Assembly: GCA_035624425.1 (NCBI GenBank)
Contig: DASPRN010000145.1
Location: forward strand, 1 to 19,307
Reading direction: 5' to 3'
From: AC-32 sp035624425
GTDB taxonomy: Bacteria; Actinomycetota; Thermoleophilia; Gaiellales; Gaiellaceae
Length of the DNA: 19,307 nt
Shown: positions 6,864 through 14,332 of the stretch, in pieces
Layout of the letters: each line of letters begins with the position of its first letter
Numbering within the stretch: position 1 is the first letter of the stretch
Translations under genes and position numbers: made by a program
Notes under the pieces: generated by a model
The model's input: only the letters and a program-made list of their open reading frames with translations
Told to the model about the DNA's origin: nothing
Databases searched by the model: none

Positions 6864-8009
6864 GTGAGCATCTGGACCGGCGTGCTCAACGACCCGTACC
6901 GTCTCGGCGGCAAGGTCGGCCTCTACGACACCACCCTCCGTGACGGCGAGCAGACCGTCGGCGTCGTCCTCGACCCGGAGCAGAAGCTCGAGATCGCGCG
7001 ACTGCTCGACGAGCTGGGGATCGACCGGATCGAGGCCGGCTTCCCGCGCGTCTCCGAGGACGACTGGGAGGCGGTGCGGCTGATCAGCGAGGCGGGCCTC
7101 CACGCGGAGATCTGGGGCTTCTCCCGCGCGGTGCCGGCCGACCTCGAGGCGCTCGTCGAGCTCGGCGTCAAGGCGTCCGTGATCGAGTCGCCGATCTCCG
7201 ACCTGAAGCTGGACGCGATCGGCGTCTCGCGCGAGACGATGCTCGGCCGGATCGCCGGCGCGATGCAGTTCGCGGCCGAGCACCGGATCCACGTCGCCTT
7301 CTTCGGGGTCGACTCCACGCGCGCCGAGCCCGGCTTCTACGAGCAGGTCTACAAGATGGCGGTCGAGGCCGGCGCGAAGGAGGTCGCCGTCGTCGACACG
7401 CTCGGGATCGCCTCGCCGGAGGCGGTCGCCGACCTCGTCGGCCGAACCGTCGAGTGGACACAGGTGCCGGTCCACTTCCACGGCCACAACGACTTCGGCC
7501 TCGCGACGGCGGCCGCGGTCTCGGCCGTCCGCGCCGGGGCGAGCTGGGTGCACGGCACCCTGAACGGTATGGGCGAGCGCGCCGGCAACGCGAACCTCGG
7601 CGAGGTCGCGCTCACCCTTCGGGCGCTCTATGGGGTCGAGTCGAATCTCCGCCTGGACCGCATCCGCGAGGTTTCCGCCCGAGTGCGCGAGCTCTCCGGG
7701 TACGAGCTCGAGCCCTGGAAGCCGGTCACGGGCGAGACGCTCTTCCGGCGCGAGAGCGGAGCGGTCGCGAGCCAGTTCCACGACCCGCCCTCGATCGAGC
7801 CCTACTCCTCCGACCTCGTGGGCGCCGAGCGCGGGATCGTGCTCGGCAAGAAGAGCGGGCTCGACTCGATCCGGATCAAGGCCGAGGAGCTCGGGCTCGA
7901 CCTGCCGGATGAGCGCCGCGCCGAGGTGCTCGCGCGGGTGAAGGCGCTCGGCGCGAGCAAGCGGGGGCTCGTGACCGACGAGGAGTTCCTTGAGCTCGCC
8001 GGGGATTGA
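6864..8009 (+). CDS. DRE-TIM enzyme of the isopropylmalate/homocitrate synthase family (HMGL-like)
   Basis: A 381-residue protein with a full DRE-TIM barrel. LYDTTLRDGEQ supplies R26 and the metal ligand D27. HFHGHND supplies metal ligands H206 and H208. NGMGERAGNANL is the conserved acyl-CoA-synthase loop. Such enzymes condense an acyl-CoA with a 2-oxo acid (isopropylmalate, homocitrate or citramalate synthase). The protein stops after the helical subdomain, so the LeuA-type C-terminal allosteric domain is absent and the length is close to homocitrate synthase NifV. GTG 6864 was chosen because AGGA sits about 9 bases upstream and similarity starts just after it. The physiological substrate is unknown; lyase activity of the HMG-CoA-lyase type is an alternative. 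Confidence 0.88.
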   Translation: MSIWTGVLNDPYRLGGKVGLYDTTLRDGEQTVGVVLDPEQKLEIARLLDELGIDRIEAGFPRVSEDDWEAVRLISEAGLHAEIWGFSRAVPADLEALVELGVKASVIESPISDLKLDAIGVSRETMLGRIAGAMQFAAEHRIHVAFFGVDSTRAEPGFYEQVYKMAVEAGAKEVAVVDTLGIASPEAVADLVGRTVEWTQVPVHFHGHNDFGLATAAAVSAVRAGASWVHGTLNGMGERAGNANLGEVALTLRALYGVESNLRLDRIREVSARVRELSGYELEPWKPVTGETLFRRESGAVASQFHDPPSIEPYSSDLVGAERGIVLGKKSGLDSIRIKAEELGLDLPDERRAEVLARVKALGASKRGLVTDEEFLELAGD

Positions 8010-8913
8010 GCGCGTCTGCGTCGTCGGCGCCGGCGTCATCGGGAGCCTCTTTGCCGGCCACCTCGGCCGCGTGTGCGAGGTTTCCGTGCTCTGCCGGCGC
8101 GAGAAGCACGCCGCCGCCCTGAACGCCGAGGGCCTGCGTGTCTCCGGCCGGCACGCCTTCGTCGCGCGAGTCCGGGCCGCGACCGACCCGGCCGAGCTAC
8201 CCGAGCCCGAGCTGGCGATCGTCGCGACCAAGACGACCGAGCTCGAGCAGGCGGCGAGCCGGCTCGACGGCGTCTGGCCCGGGGCGGCGGTGATGACCGT
8301 CCAGAACGGCCTCGGCGCCGAGGCCGCGTTCCCGGGCCGGCGCGTGCTCTCTGCGGTCACGTTCATGAGCGGCACGCGCCACTCGGACACGCACGTCGAG
8401 TACATCCTCGACACGGAGACGTGGCTCGGCCCGTACGGCGAGACGCCGCTTGAGCTCGTCGAGCAGGTTGCGGCGCTGATCGCGTCGTCGGGGCTGAAGG
8501 CGCGCCCGTTCCGCGACCTGCGCCCGGCGCAGTGGTCGAAGCTGATCTTCAACGCGACTGTGAACGCGGTAGCCGCGCTCACCGGGCTGCCCCACGACTT
8601 CCACTTCGCCGAACGGGGGAAGCCCGGCGACCTCGGCGACCTCGTCTTCGGGCTGGTCGAGGAAGGCAAGCGGGTCGCGGCCGCAGCCGGTGTCGAGCTC
8701 TACGAGGATCCGTGGGACATGAACGTGCACGCGACCCGGCGCGGCAGCCGCCACTATCCCTCGATGCTCGAGGACGTCGAGGCCCATCGGCCGACCGAGA
8801 TAGAGCACATCAACGGCGCGCTCGTTCGCGAGGCCGCCGAAGCGGACGTCCAGGTGCCGCTGCACACGGCCCTCTGCGCCCTCGTCAGAGGACGCGAGTC
8901 TTCGTGGCTATGA
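7990..8913 (+). CDS. Ketopantoate reductase family protein (ApbA/PanE-like), copy 1
   Basis: A 307-residue NADPH-dependent 2-oxo-acid reductase. The N-terminal Rossmann motif is VVGAGVIGSLFAG (G13, G15, G18). IVATKTTE and TVQNGLG are typical cofactor and substrate segments. The catalytic Lys is K184 in WSKLIFNATVNAVAALTG, and RPTEIEHINGAL carries the conserved C-terminal Glu and Asn. True PanE makes pantoate for coenzyme A, but many paralogues reduce other 2-oxo acids. The start is TTG 7990, which overlaps the previous gene by 20 bases and has AGGAG at 7981-7985; no ATG or GTG is available in frame before the Rossmann motif. A paralogue follows with a 4-base overlap. Confidence 0.88.
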   Translation: MSSPGIERVCVVGAGVIGSLFAGHLGRVCEVSVLCRREKHAAALNAEGLRVSGRHAFVARVRAATDPAELPEPELAIVATKTTELEQAASRLDGVWPGAAVMTVQNGLGAEAAFPGRRVLSAVTFMSGTRHSDTHVEYILDTETWLGPYGETPLELVEQVAALIASSGLKARPFRDLRPAQWSKLIFNATVNAVAALTGLPHDFHFAERGKPGDLGDLVFGLVEEGKRVAAAAGVELYEDPWDMNVHATRRGSRHYPSMLEDVEAHRPTEIEHINGALVREAAEADVQVPLHTALCALVRGRESSWL

Positions 8914-9824
8914 GGGTCTGCGTCGTCGGCTGCGGGGCGGTCGGATCGCTGTTCGCGGCCAACCTCGCGCAGCTCGAGGACGTCGAGGTTTGCGCGTACG
9001 ACCTCGACCAGGCCCATGTCGACGCGATCAACGCCGGAGGGCTCCGGATCTCCGGAGCGGGCGAGGTCGTCGGTCGGCTGAGCGCGACCGCCGATGCGGG
9101 GGAACTGCCGCCCTGCGAGTTCGGAATCGTCGCGACCAAGGCGATGCACACCGAGAGCGCGATCGCTGCGACGGCGCACGCCTTTGCGGACGGCTCGGTT
9201 GCCTCGGTTCAGAACGGGATCGGCAACGAGGAGGCGATCGCCGGCCACGTCGAGCGCGTGATCCGCGGGACGACCTTCCCGGCCGGGCGCCTCGTCGAGC
9301 CTGGCCACGTGCAGTGGGACGTCAAGGGCGACACGACGATCGGGCCCTTCGAGCCGAGCCCGGCCCCGATGGCCGAGATCGAGCGGCTCGCCGAGGCGTG
9401 CACCCGGGCAGGTCTCTCGACGCAGGCGGTCGCGGACGCGCGCGGCCCGCAATGGTGCAAGTTGATCTTCAACGCGGCCACGAACCCGGTCGGCGCGCTC
9501 ACCGGCCTGACGCACGGGCGGGTCTGCGAGGACCCGGGCCTGCGGGCGCTCGTCTCCGACCTGGTCGACGAGGGCAAGGCGGTTGCGGCAGCGCAGGGGA
9601 TCGAGCTCGACACGGATCCCGAGGAGCTGATCGACCACGCGGCCCGGCCCGAGGTCGCCTACGACCACAAGGCGAGCATGCTCCAGGACGTGGAGGCGCG
9701 ACGGCCGACGGAGATCGACTACCTGAACGGCGGCATCGTCCGCTTCGGCGGCGAACACGGCGTGCCGGCGCCGCTGAACGAGGCGATCCTCGCGCTCGTG
9801 AAGGGGTTGGAGGCGTCATGGTGA
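8910..9824 (+). CDS. Ketopantoate reductase family protein (ApbA/PanE-like), copy 2
   Basis: A 304-residue paralogue of the preceding gene. It has the Rossmann motif CVVGCGAVGSLFAAN, IVATKAMH, SVQNGIGNEEA, catalytic K184 in WCKLIFNAATNPVGALTG, and RPTEIDYLNGGI. All catalytic positions of the family are present, so it should be an active NADPH-dependent 2-oxo-acid reductase. ATG 8910 overlaps the previous TGA (ATGA). Two intact tandem reductases suggest either a heterodimer or two substrates in the same pathway, rather than coenzyme A synthesis. The stop lies 7 bases inside the next gene. Confidence 0.88.
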   Translation: MRVCVVGCGAVGSLFAANLAQLEDVEVCAYDLDQAHVDAINAGGLRISGAGEVVGRLSATADAGELPPCEFGIVATKAMHTESAIAATAHAFADGSVASVQNGIGNEEAIAGHVERVIRGTTFPAGRLVEPGHVQWDVKGDTTIGPFEPSPAPMAEIERLAEACTRAGLSTQAVADARGPQWCKLIFNAATNPVGALTGLTHGRVCEDPGLRALVSDLVDEGKAVAAAQGIELDTDPEELIDHAARPEVAYDHKASMLQDVEARRPTEIDYLNGGIVRFGGEHGVPAPLNEAILALVKGLEASW

Positions 9825-10888
9825 GCGCGGAGGATGTTCAGCGCCGGTACGCGAACGTGCGGGCCGCGCTCGAACGCGACGCGCTCGACGCGGCGCTCGT
9901 CTGCGGCAGCGAGTACACGGGCTTCGAGGGCGCGGTCACCTACCTCTCCGGCTTCCAGATCGTCCATCGCTACGCGTACGTGCTGCTGCCGCGCGAGGGC
10001 GAGCCGGCGATCGTCTTCCCGAGCGAGGCGCGCTACGTAGGCGAGCACGGGACGAGCTGGATCGAGGAGCAGGTCTTCGCCGACCGGCCGGGCGACTGGC
10101 TCGCCGAGCGGCTCCGCGGGCAGCGGGTCGGCGTCTACGGGCTCGACTACGTCATGCCGCCCCGCGACTACGCCGCGCTCTCCGGCTGCGAGCTCGTCGG
10201 CTGGGACGTCGCCTTCGACCACGCGCGGGCGGTCAAGAGCGAGGAGGAGCTGGAGTCGGTCCGCGAGAGCGTTCGCATCAACACCGACGGCTTCCACGCC
10301 TTTCGCGAGGCGTACGGCCCGGGCCGCAGCGCCGCCGAGGTGCTGGCGCCGGCCGAGGAGCTGTTCGTCGAGCGGGGCTGCGGGCGCCTGACGATGAACA
10401 TGGTGCTGGTCGGCGCCGAGTTCGCGATCGCGCGGGCGGAGACAATCCTCGGCGACTTCTGCATCCCGTCCCTGGAGATCGCCGGGCCAGGCGGGCACTG
10501 GGTCGAGGTCTCGCGCGCGCTCGGCATGCCCAGCGCCGAGGTCGAGCGGATGAACGAGGCCTATGACGAGTACTTCGAGGCGGCGAAGACCGCGCTGCGG
10601 CCGGGCGCAACGGCGCACGATGTGCACCGGGCCGTCTCGAAGGGATTCTCGGAGCGCGGCTACCACCTCGGCCACGTCACCGGGCACTCGATCGGGATGA
10701 CGATGATCGAGTTCCCGAAGATCGGCGAGGGCGTCGATACCGAGCTCGAGGAGAACATGGTCTTCTCGCTCCACCCGCATGCGATCGCGGAGAACGGGCA
10801 GGACTGCCTCTACATGCAGGAGACGTGGCTGGTGGGCGCGGACGGCGGCATCCCGCTCTCGGGCCTGGAGTCGAAGATCTACCGATGA
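9818..10888 (+). CDS. M24-family (creatinase/Xaa-Pro peptidase fold) protein with altered metal site
   Basis: A 356-residue M24-fold protein. The N-terminal domain includes ALVCGSEYTGFEGAVTYLSG. In the catalytic domain, aligned ligand positions read E220 (LEIAG) for the first Asp, E230 (VEVSR) for the second Asp, H290 (TGHSIG) retained, H319 (FSLHPHA) where the family has Glu in EPG, and E335 (MQETW) retained. This set is unlikely to build the usual dimetal centre, so a metal-independent hydrolase, as in creatinase, is more likely than a peptidase. ATG 9818 has GGAGG at 9809-9813. It overlaps the upstream reductase by 7 bases and ends operon B. Confidence 0.83.
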   Translation: MVSAEDVQRRYANVRAALERDALDAALVCGSEYTGFEGAVTYLSGFQIVHRYAYVLLPREGEPAIVFPSEARYVGEHGTSWIEEQVFADRPGDWLAERLRGQRVGVYGLDYVMPPRDYAALSGCELVGWDVAFDHARAVKSEEELESVRESVRINTDGFHAFREAYGPGRSAAEVLAPAEELFVERGCGRLTMNMVLVGAEFAIARAETILGDFCIPSLEIAGPGGHWVEVSRALGMPSAEVERMNEAYDEYFEAAKTALRPGATAHDVHRAVSKGFSERGYHLGHVTGHSIGMTMIEFPKIGEGVDTELEENMVFSLHPHAIAENGQDCLYMQETWLVGADGGIPLSGLESKIYR

Positions 10889-10890
10889 GT

Positions 10891-10904
10891 CCCGGCCGGC
10901 CGGG
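10891..10904 (+). terminator. Possible weak hairpin after operon B
   Basis: A perfect 14-base palindrome, CCCGGCCGGCCGGG, lies three bases after the M24 stop. Only a short mixed tract (CGGTCTT) follows, so termination is uncertain. In such GC-rich DNA it could be chance. Confidence 0.25.
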
Positions 10905-10936
10905 CGGTCTTACCGGCAAGCGACGAAAGGACTGAC

Positions 10937-11410
10937 ATGGGCTCGATCACTCCCTTCCTGTGGTTCGACAGCGAGGCCGAGGAGGCCGCGAAGCACTACG
11001 CCTCGATCTTCCCCGACTCGCGGATCGTCGAGGTGACCCGCTACGGCTCGGCGGGGCCGGGCACCGAGGGCAGCGTGATGACCGTGGCCTTCGAGCTCGA
11101 CGGACAGCGCTTCACGGCGCTGAACGGCGGGCCGAACTTCCAGTTCACCGAGGCGGTCTCGTTCGTCGTTTCGTGCGACACGCAGGAGGAGGTCGACGCC
11201 TACTGGAGCAAACTCTCCGAGGGCGGTGAGGAGGGGCCGTGCGGCTGGCTCAAGGACCGCTACGGGCTCTCGTGGCAGATCGTGCCGAAGCGGCTGATGG
11301 AGCTGATCGGCGGCCCCGACCCCGAGCGCGCGCAGGCGGCAATGGCGGCGATGCTGAAGATGAACAAGATCGAGATAGCCGACCTCGAGCGAGCAGCCGC
11401 GGCCGCCTGA
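10937..11410 (+). CDS. VOC-superfamily PhnB-like protein (3-demethylubiquinone-9 methyltransferase-like)
   Basis: A 157-residue single-domain glyoxalase-fold protein. The pattern ITPFLWFDSEAEEAAKHYAS, then RYG, ALNGGPNFQFTEAVSF and CGWLKDRYGLSWQIVP is characteristic of the PhnB-like VOC group (often annotated 3-demethylubiquinone-9 3-methyltransferase). No methyltransferase motif is present, and biochemical function in this group is poorly known. A clean AAAGGA at 10925-10930 precedes ATG 10937. It is separated from operon B by 48 bases and ends 46 bases before a strong bidirectional terminator, so it may be its own transcript or the tail of operon B. Confidence 0.88.
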   Translation: MGSITPFLWFDSEAEEAAKHYASIFPDSRIVEVTRYGSAGPGTEGSVMTVAFELDGQRFTALNGGPNFQFTEAVSFVVSCDTQEEVDAYWSKLSEGGEEGPCGWLKDRYGLSWQIVPKRLMELIGGPDPERAQAAMAAMLKMNKIEIADLERAAAAA

Positions 11411-11455
11411 CCCTGTGGGTGAATAGTTCCGCTCTCGACACGCGTTCACCCTTGA

Positions 11456-11484
11456 CGAAAACCGGTGTCGGACACCGCTTTTCG
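11456..11484. terminator. Bidirectional intrinsic terminator between convergent genes
   Basis: A 29-base near-perfect inverted repeat: CGAAAA, a C:C mismatch, then CGGTGTC-G-GACACCG, closed by TTTTCG. The GC stem is flanked by A and T runs on opposite sides, so transcripts from either strand carry a hairpin followed by U residues. It lies exactly between the + strand VOC gene and the - strand aminotransferase end. Confidence 0.8.
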
Positions 11485-11495
11485 CGTTCGGAGGC

Positions 11496-12638
11496 CTAGC
11501 CGAGAAGAGCGCGGTTCGCCGCCAGCACGGCGAGGACGGCCTCGACGTCCCCGTCAGTGTTGTACGCGTGAGCCGAGATGCGCAGGTTGTCGTCCCGCGA
11601 CGAGGTGACGATCCCCGCGGCGTCGAGCGCGGCGACCAGCGCGCCCACATCCGAGGAACGCACGCACAGCAGCGCTCCGCTCCGCTCGGGCTCGGCCGGC
11701 GTCACGACCCGTGCCCCGAGCTCGCCGAGCCCGTCCCGAAGGAGCCCGTTCAGCTCTCGCACGTGCCTCTCGGTCTCCGCGATCCCGATCTCCTGCATCA
11801 GCTCGATCCCCGCGATCGCCGCGTAGGTCGACGGAACCGGCGGCGTCCCCGCCTCGAACCGCCGCGCCGACGCCGCCGGCGAGTAGTCGTGGATGTCCAT
11901 CTCGAAGATGTCGCGGTCGGCGAACCATCCGGTCGCGGTCGGCTCGATCCCGGAGATCAGCTCGCGCCGGCAGAAGAGGAAGGCGAGCCCGGCCGACCCG
12001 AGTAAGTACTTCAGGACCCCCGCGACCAGGAAGTCGCACCCCAAAGCGCCCACGTCGACGGGGAGCGAGCCCACCGTCTGATACGCGTCGACGAGAACCA
12101 GCGCCCCCCGCTCGTGCGCCAGCCGCGCGACCGCCTCGACGTCGAGCCGCGACCCGTTCCGGAAGCAGACGTGCGTGACCGCGACCAGCGCGGTCCGCTC
12201 GTCGATCGCCGCCTCGAACCGCTCGAGCGGGATCGTCCCGTCCGGCTCCGCCGCCACGTGCTCGACCCGCAGGCCGCGCCGCTCCTGCGCGTGCCAGATC
12301 TGCCCGATCGTCGGGAACTCGAAGTCGCTGATCACGACCTTGTCGCGGCCGCCGTCGAACCGCAGCCCCGACGCGAGCGCGCTCACGCCGGCCGAGACCG
12401 ACGTCGTGACGGCGATCTCGTCTTCGTCCGCCCCGATCAACCCCGCGATCGACGAGCGCACCGCCTCGAGCCGCCCGACCCAGTACTCCCAGGGCGCGCC
12501 GTACTCGTCCCAGTCGTCGAGGTAGCGCGCGTAGGCATCGCGCACCGAGTCCGACAGCGCTCCCTGCGAGCAGCTGTTGATGTAGACGCGCCGCTCGAAG
12601 ACCGGAAACCGGTGCCGAAACCGCGCCGGCAGCGTCAT
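11496..12638 (-). CDS. Class V aminotransferase family PLP enzyme (cysteine-desulfurase-like)
   Basis: A 380-residue PLP fold-type I protein. It has INSCSQGALS near residue 20, the phosphate-binding VTTSVSAGVSAL region at 77-88, D184 and Q187 in LVDAYQTVG (pyridine-N contact and ring stacking), and Schiff-base K210 in VAGVLKYLLGSAGLAF. Class V members include isopenicillin N epimerase-like proteins, kynureninase, SufS-type desulfurases and 2-aminoethylphosphonate enzymes; which reaction applies here is unclear. No catalytic desulfurase Cys loop stands out. The start is uncertain: ATG 12638 leads directly into the conserved region, while ATG 12662 or GTG 12668 would overlap the cupin gene. It is the last gene of the leftward operon. 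Confidence 0.83.
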   Translation of the reverse strand: MTLPARFRHRFPVFERRVYINSCSQGALSDSVRDAYARYLDDWDEYGAPWEYWVGRLEAVRSSIAGLIGADEDEIAVTTSVSAGVSALASGLRFDGGRDKVVISDFEFPTIGQIWHAQERRGLRVEHVAAEPDGTIPLERFEAAIDERTALVAVTHVCFRNGSRLDVEAVARLAHERGALVLVDAYQTVGSLPVDVGALGCDFLVAGVLKYLLGSAGLAFLFCRRELISGIEPTATGWFADRDIFEMDIHDYSPAASARRFEAGTPPVPSTYAAIAGIELMQEIGIAETERHVRELNGLLRDGLGELGARVVTPAEPERSGALLCVRSSDVGALVAALDAAGIVTSSRDDNLRISAHAYNTDGDVEAVLAVLAANRALLG

Positions 12639-12645
12639 CACGTCG

Positions 12646-13362
12646 TCATTCGGTTGCCTCATACGCACGCGAGGCCGGATCGCCCGCCGGGTGGAACACC
12701 GCGACGATCCTCATGGGTGAGTCACCGCTGTTCTCCAGCGAATGCCCGAGCAGCGGGGGTAGGTGGATGCACGTGCCCCGCGACACGGGCTCGTGCGAGC
12801 CGTCGATGTGAAGCATTCCCTCGCCTTCGAGCACGTAGATCACCTCGTCGTAGACGTGGCTGTGCTCGGCGGCCCGGCCGGGGGCGATGATCCCGTAGAA
12901 CTGGGTCAGCTCGGTACAGCCGACCTCGTCGGTGACCAGGTAGCGGAACTCCCGGTCGCCGCCGGCCGTCAGCACGGGCTGGTCGTCGTAGCGGACGATC
13001 CGCCCTGCGTCGAGCTCCGGGGCCGAGGACTGGGGCGCGACGGCCGAGACGAGCAACAGCGTCTCCGGGCCCGGGTTGTCGATCTCGTAGCTCTCGCCCC
13101 AGACGAGGTACGCGGCGGTGCCCGGCTCGAGCTCGTGCCCCTTGCCGTCGACGACGAGCGTGCCCCGACCCGCCGCTGCGTACATCACCTCCTGGACGCC
13201 GTCGAGCGTGCGCGGCCGCGAGCGGCCGGGATCGTAGCGGGCGACGTGCAGCTCGAGCAGCTCGGAGCCGAAGGAAGCATCGATCGCGACTGCCCGCTCG
13301 GCCGTGTCGCCCTCGGCACGCGCAGGCTGAAGATCCCGCTCGGATACGGCATGCCCCGGCAC
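12646..13362 (-). CDS. Two-domain cupin protein
   Basis: A 238-residue bicupin. The second domain carries a full metal site: H167 and H169 in EHSHVYDEVIYVLEGEG (with D172/E173), and H207 in LPPLLGHSLEN. The first domain (about residues 36-108) keeps the beta-barrel pattern DGVQEVMYAAAGRGTLVVDG but lacks the His pair, so it is probably structural. The layout and length resemble (S)-ureidoglycine aminohydrolase-type bicupins, but I do not claim that activity. GTG 13362 was chosen because similarity begins soon after it and no better start exists; the ribosome site is weak. It sits between the dehydratase and aminotransferase genes of one operon. Confidence 0.78.
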   Translation of the reverse strand: MPGHAVSERDLQPARAEGDTAERAVAIDASFGSELLELHVARYDPGRSRPRTLDGVQEVMYAAAGRGTLVVDGKGHELEPGTAAYLVWGESYEIDNPGPETLLLVSAVAPQSSAPELDAGRIVRYDDQPVLTAGGDREFRYLVTDEVGCTELTQFYGIIAPGRAAEHSHVYDEVIYVLEGEGMLHIDGSHEPVSRGTCIHLPPLLGHSLENSGDSPMRIVAVFHPAGDPASRAYEATE

Positions 13363-13393
13363 GCGGGCATTGTCCCACGCAGTTGCGCGATTC

Positions 13394-14332
13394 CTAGGGG
13401 GTCTGACCCTCCAGGATCGCCGCGAGCTTGGCGGCGTCGATGTTCCCGCCCGAGACGATGCAGACCACCGTGCCGTCCCCGCCGAGGCCGGCCAGCGCGG
13501 CCGCGAGCGCGAGCGCTCCGGCGCCCTCGGCGACCACCTGGGCGCGCTCGGCGAGCAGGCGGACGGCGGCGGCGGTCTCGTCAAGCGACACGGCGAAGGC
13601 GCCGTCGAGCGCCTCGCGCGCGCGCGGCCACATCTCCGGGAGCACCATCGGGGCGCCGGCGCCGTCCACGAACGAGGTCTCGTACTCGATCGGCACCGGC
13701 TCGCCGGCCGCGAAGGCCGCGGTCAGCGGCGCGCCCGGCTCGGGCTCGACCGCGTAGACACGTGTTTCGGGTCGCAGCGCCTTGACCGCGCTCGCGATCC
13801 CGACGCTCAGCCCGCCGCCGCCGAACGGGACGAGCACCGCGTCGGGAGCGGGGAGGTCCTCCAGCAGCTCGAGGCCGATCGTGCCGTTGCCTGCCATCAC
13901 GCGCTCGTCCTGGACCGGATGGACGAAGACGCCGCCGGCCGCGGGGTAGCTCGAGGTCTCCAGCGCCTCCCACCAGCGGTCGTAGGGCACCTTGTCGATG
14001 CGGGCGCCGAGCCGCTGCATCGCCGCGAGCTTGGTCTCGGGCGCATGGTCGGGCACGACCACCGTGCAGGGGACGCCGAGCTCGCGCGCGATCCAGGCGA
14101 CGCCCTGGCCCATGTTCCCGGCCGTCGCGGTGACGACGCCATCCTTCAGCCCCTCGGGCGGGATCTGCAGCACCGCGTTGCCGGCGCCGCGGAGCTTGAA
14201 GGAGCCGATCGGCTGCAGGTTTTCGAGCTTGAGGTGGATCTCGCCGTCATGTTGGAGCCGGACGAGCGGCGTCCGCAGGACGCGGCCCTCGAGACGCTCG
14301 CGCGCGGCCTCGATCTCGGCGAGCGGGATCAG
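13394..14332 (-). CDS. Threonine dehydratase/serine racemase-family PLP enzyme
   Basis: A 312-residue fold-type II PLP protein. It has the Schiff-base lysine K46 in IGSFKLRGAGN, an asparagine loop in the form TAGNMGQGVA (usually SAGNHAQG), the phosphate-binding glycine loop FGGGGLSVGIAS, and a C-terminal SGGNID. There is no ACT domain, so it is like catabolic dehydratases, serine racemase or the EutB protein of ectoine-utilisation operons. No ATG, GTG or TTG lies in frame before the conserved N-terminus. The most sensible start is CTG 14332, which overlaps the previous gene's TGA (CTGA). The last codons lie within a GGGTCTGACCC palindrome. It forms a pair with the adjacent cyclodeaminase-family gene. 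Confidence 0.85.
   Translation of the reverse strand: MIPLAEIEAARERLEGRVLRTPLVRLQHDGEIHLKLENLQPIGSFKLRGAGNAVLQIPPEGLKDGVVTATAGNMGQGVAWIARELGVPCTVVVPDHAPETKLAAMQRLGARIDKVPYDRWWEALETSSYPAAGGVFVHPVQDERVMAGNGTIGLELLEDLPAPDAVLVPFGGGGLSVGIASAVKALRPETRVYAVEPEPGAPLTAAFAAGEPVPIEYETSFVDGAGAPMVLPEMWPRAREALDGAFAVSLDETAAAVRLLAERAQVVAEGAGALALAAALAGLGGDGTVVCIVSGGNIDAAKLAAILEGQTP
13397..13412. repeat. GTCTGAC palindrome at the dehydratase 3' end
   Basis: The core GGGTCTGACCC (13399-13409) is palindromic apart from its central base. It overlaps the last codons of the dehydratase gene on the - strand. Twelve bases are identical to the copy at 16387-16398, and the form resembles the stem at 11463-11477. Confidence 0.4.

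Noticed and set aside
11453..11458. TTGACG resembling a -35 promoter box
   Set aside because: It sits at the edge of the terminator hairpin, has no matching -10, and would fire into the end of a - strand gene.
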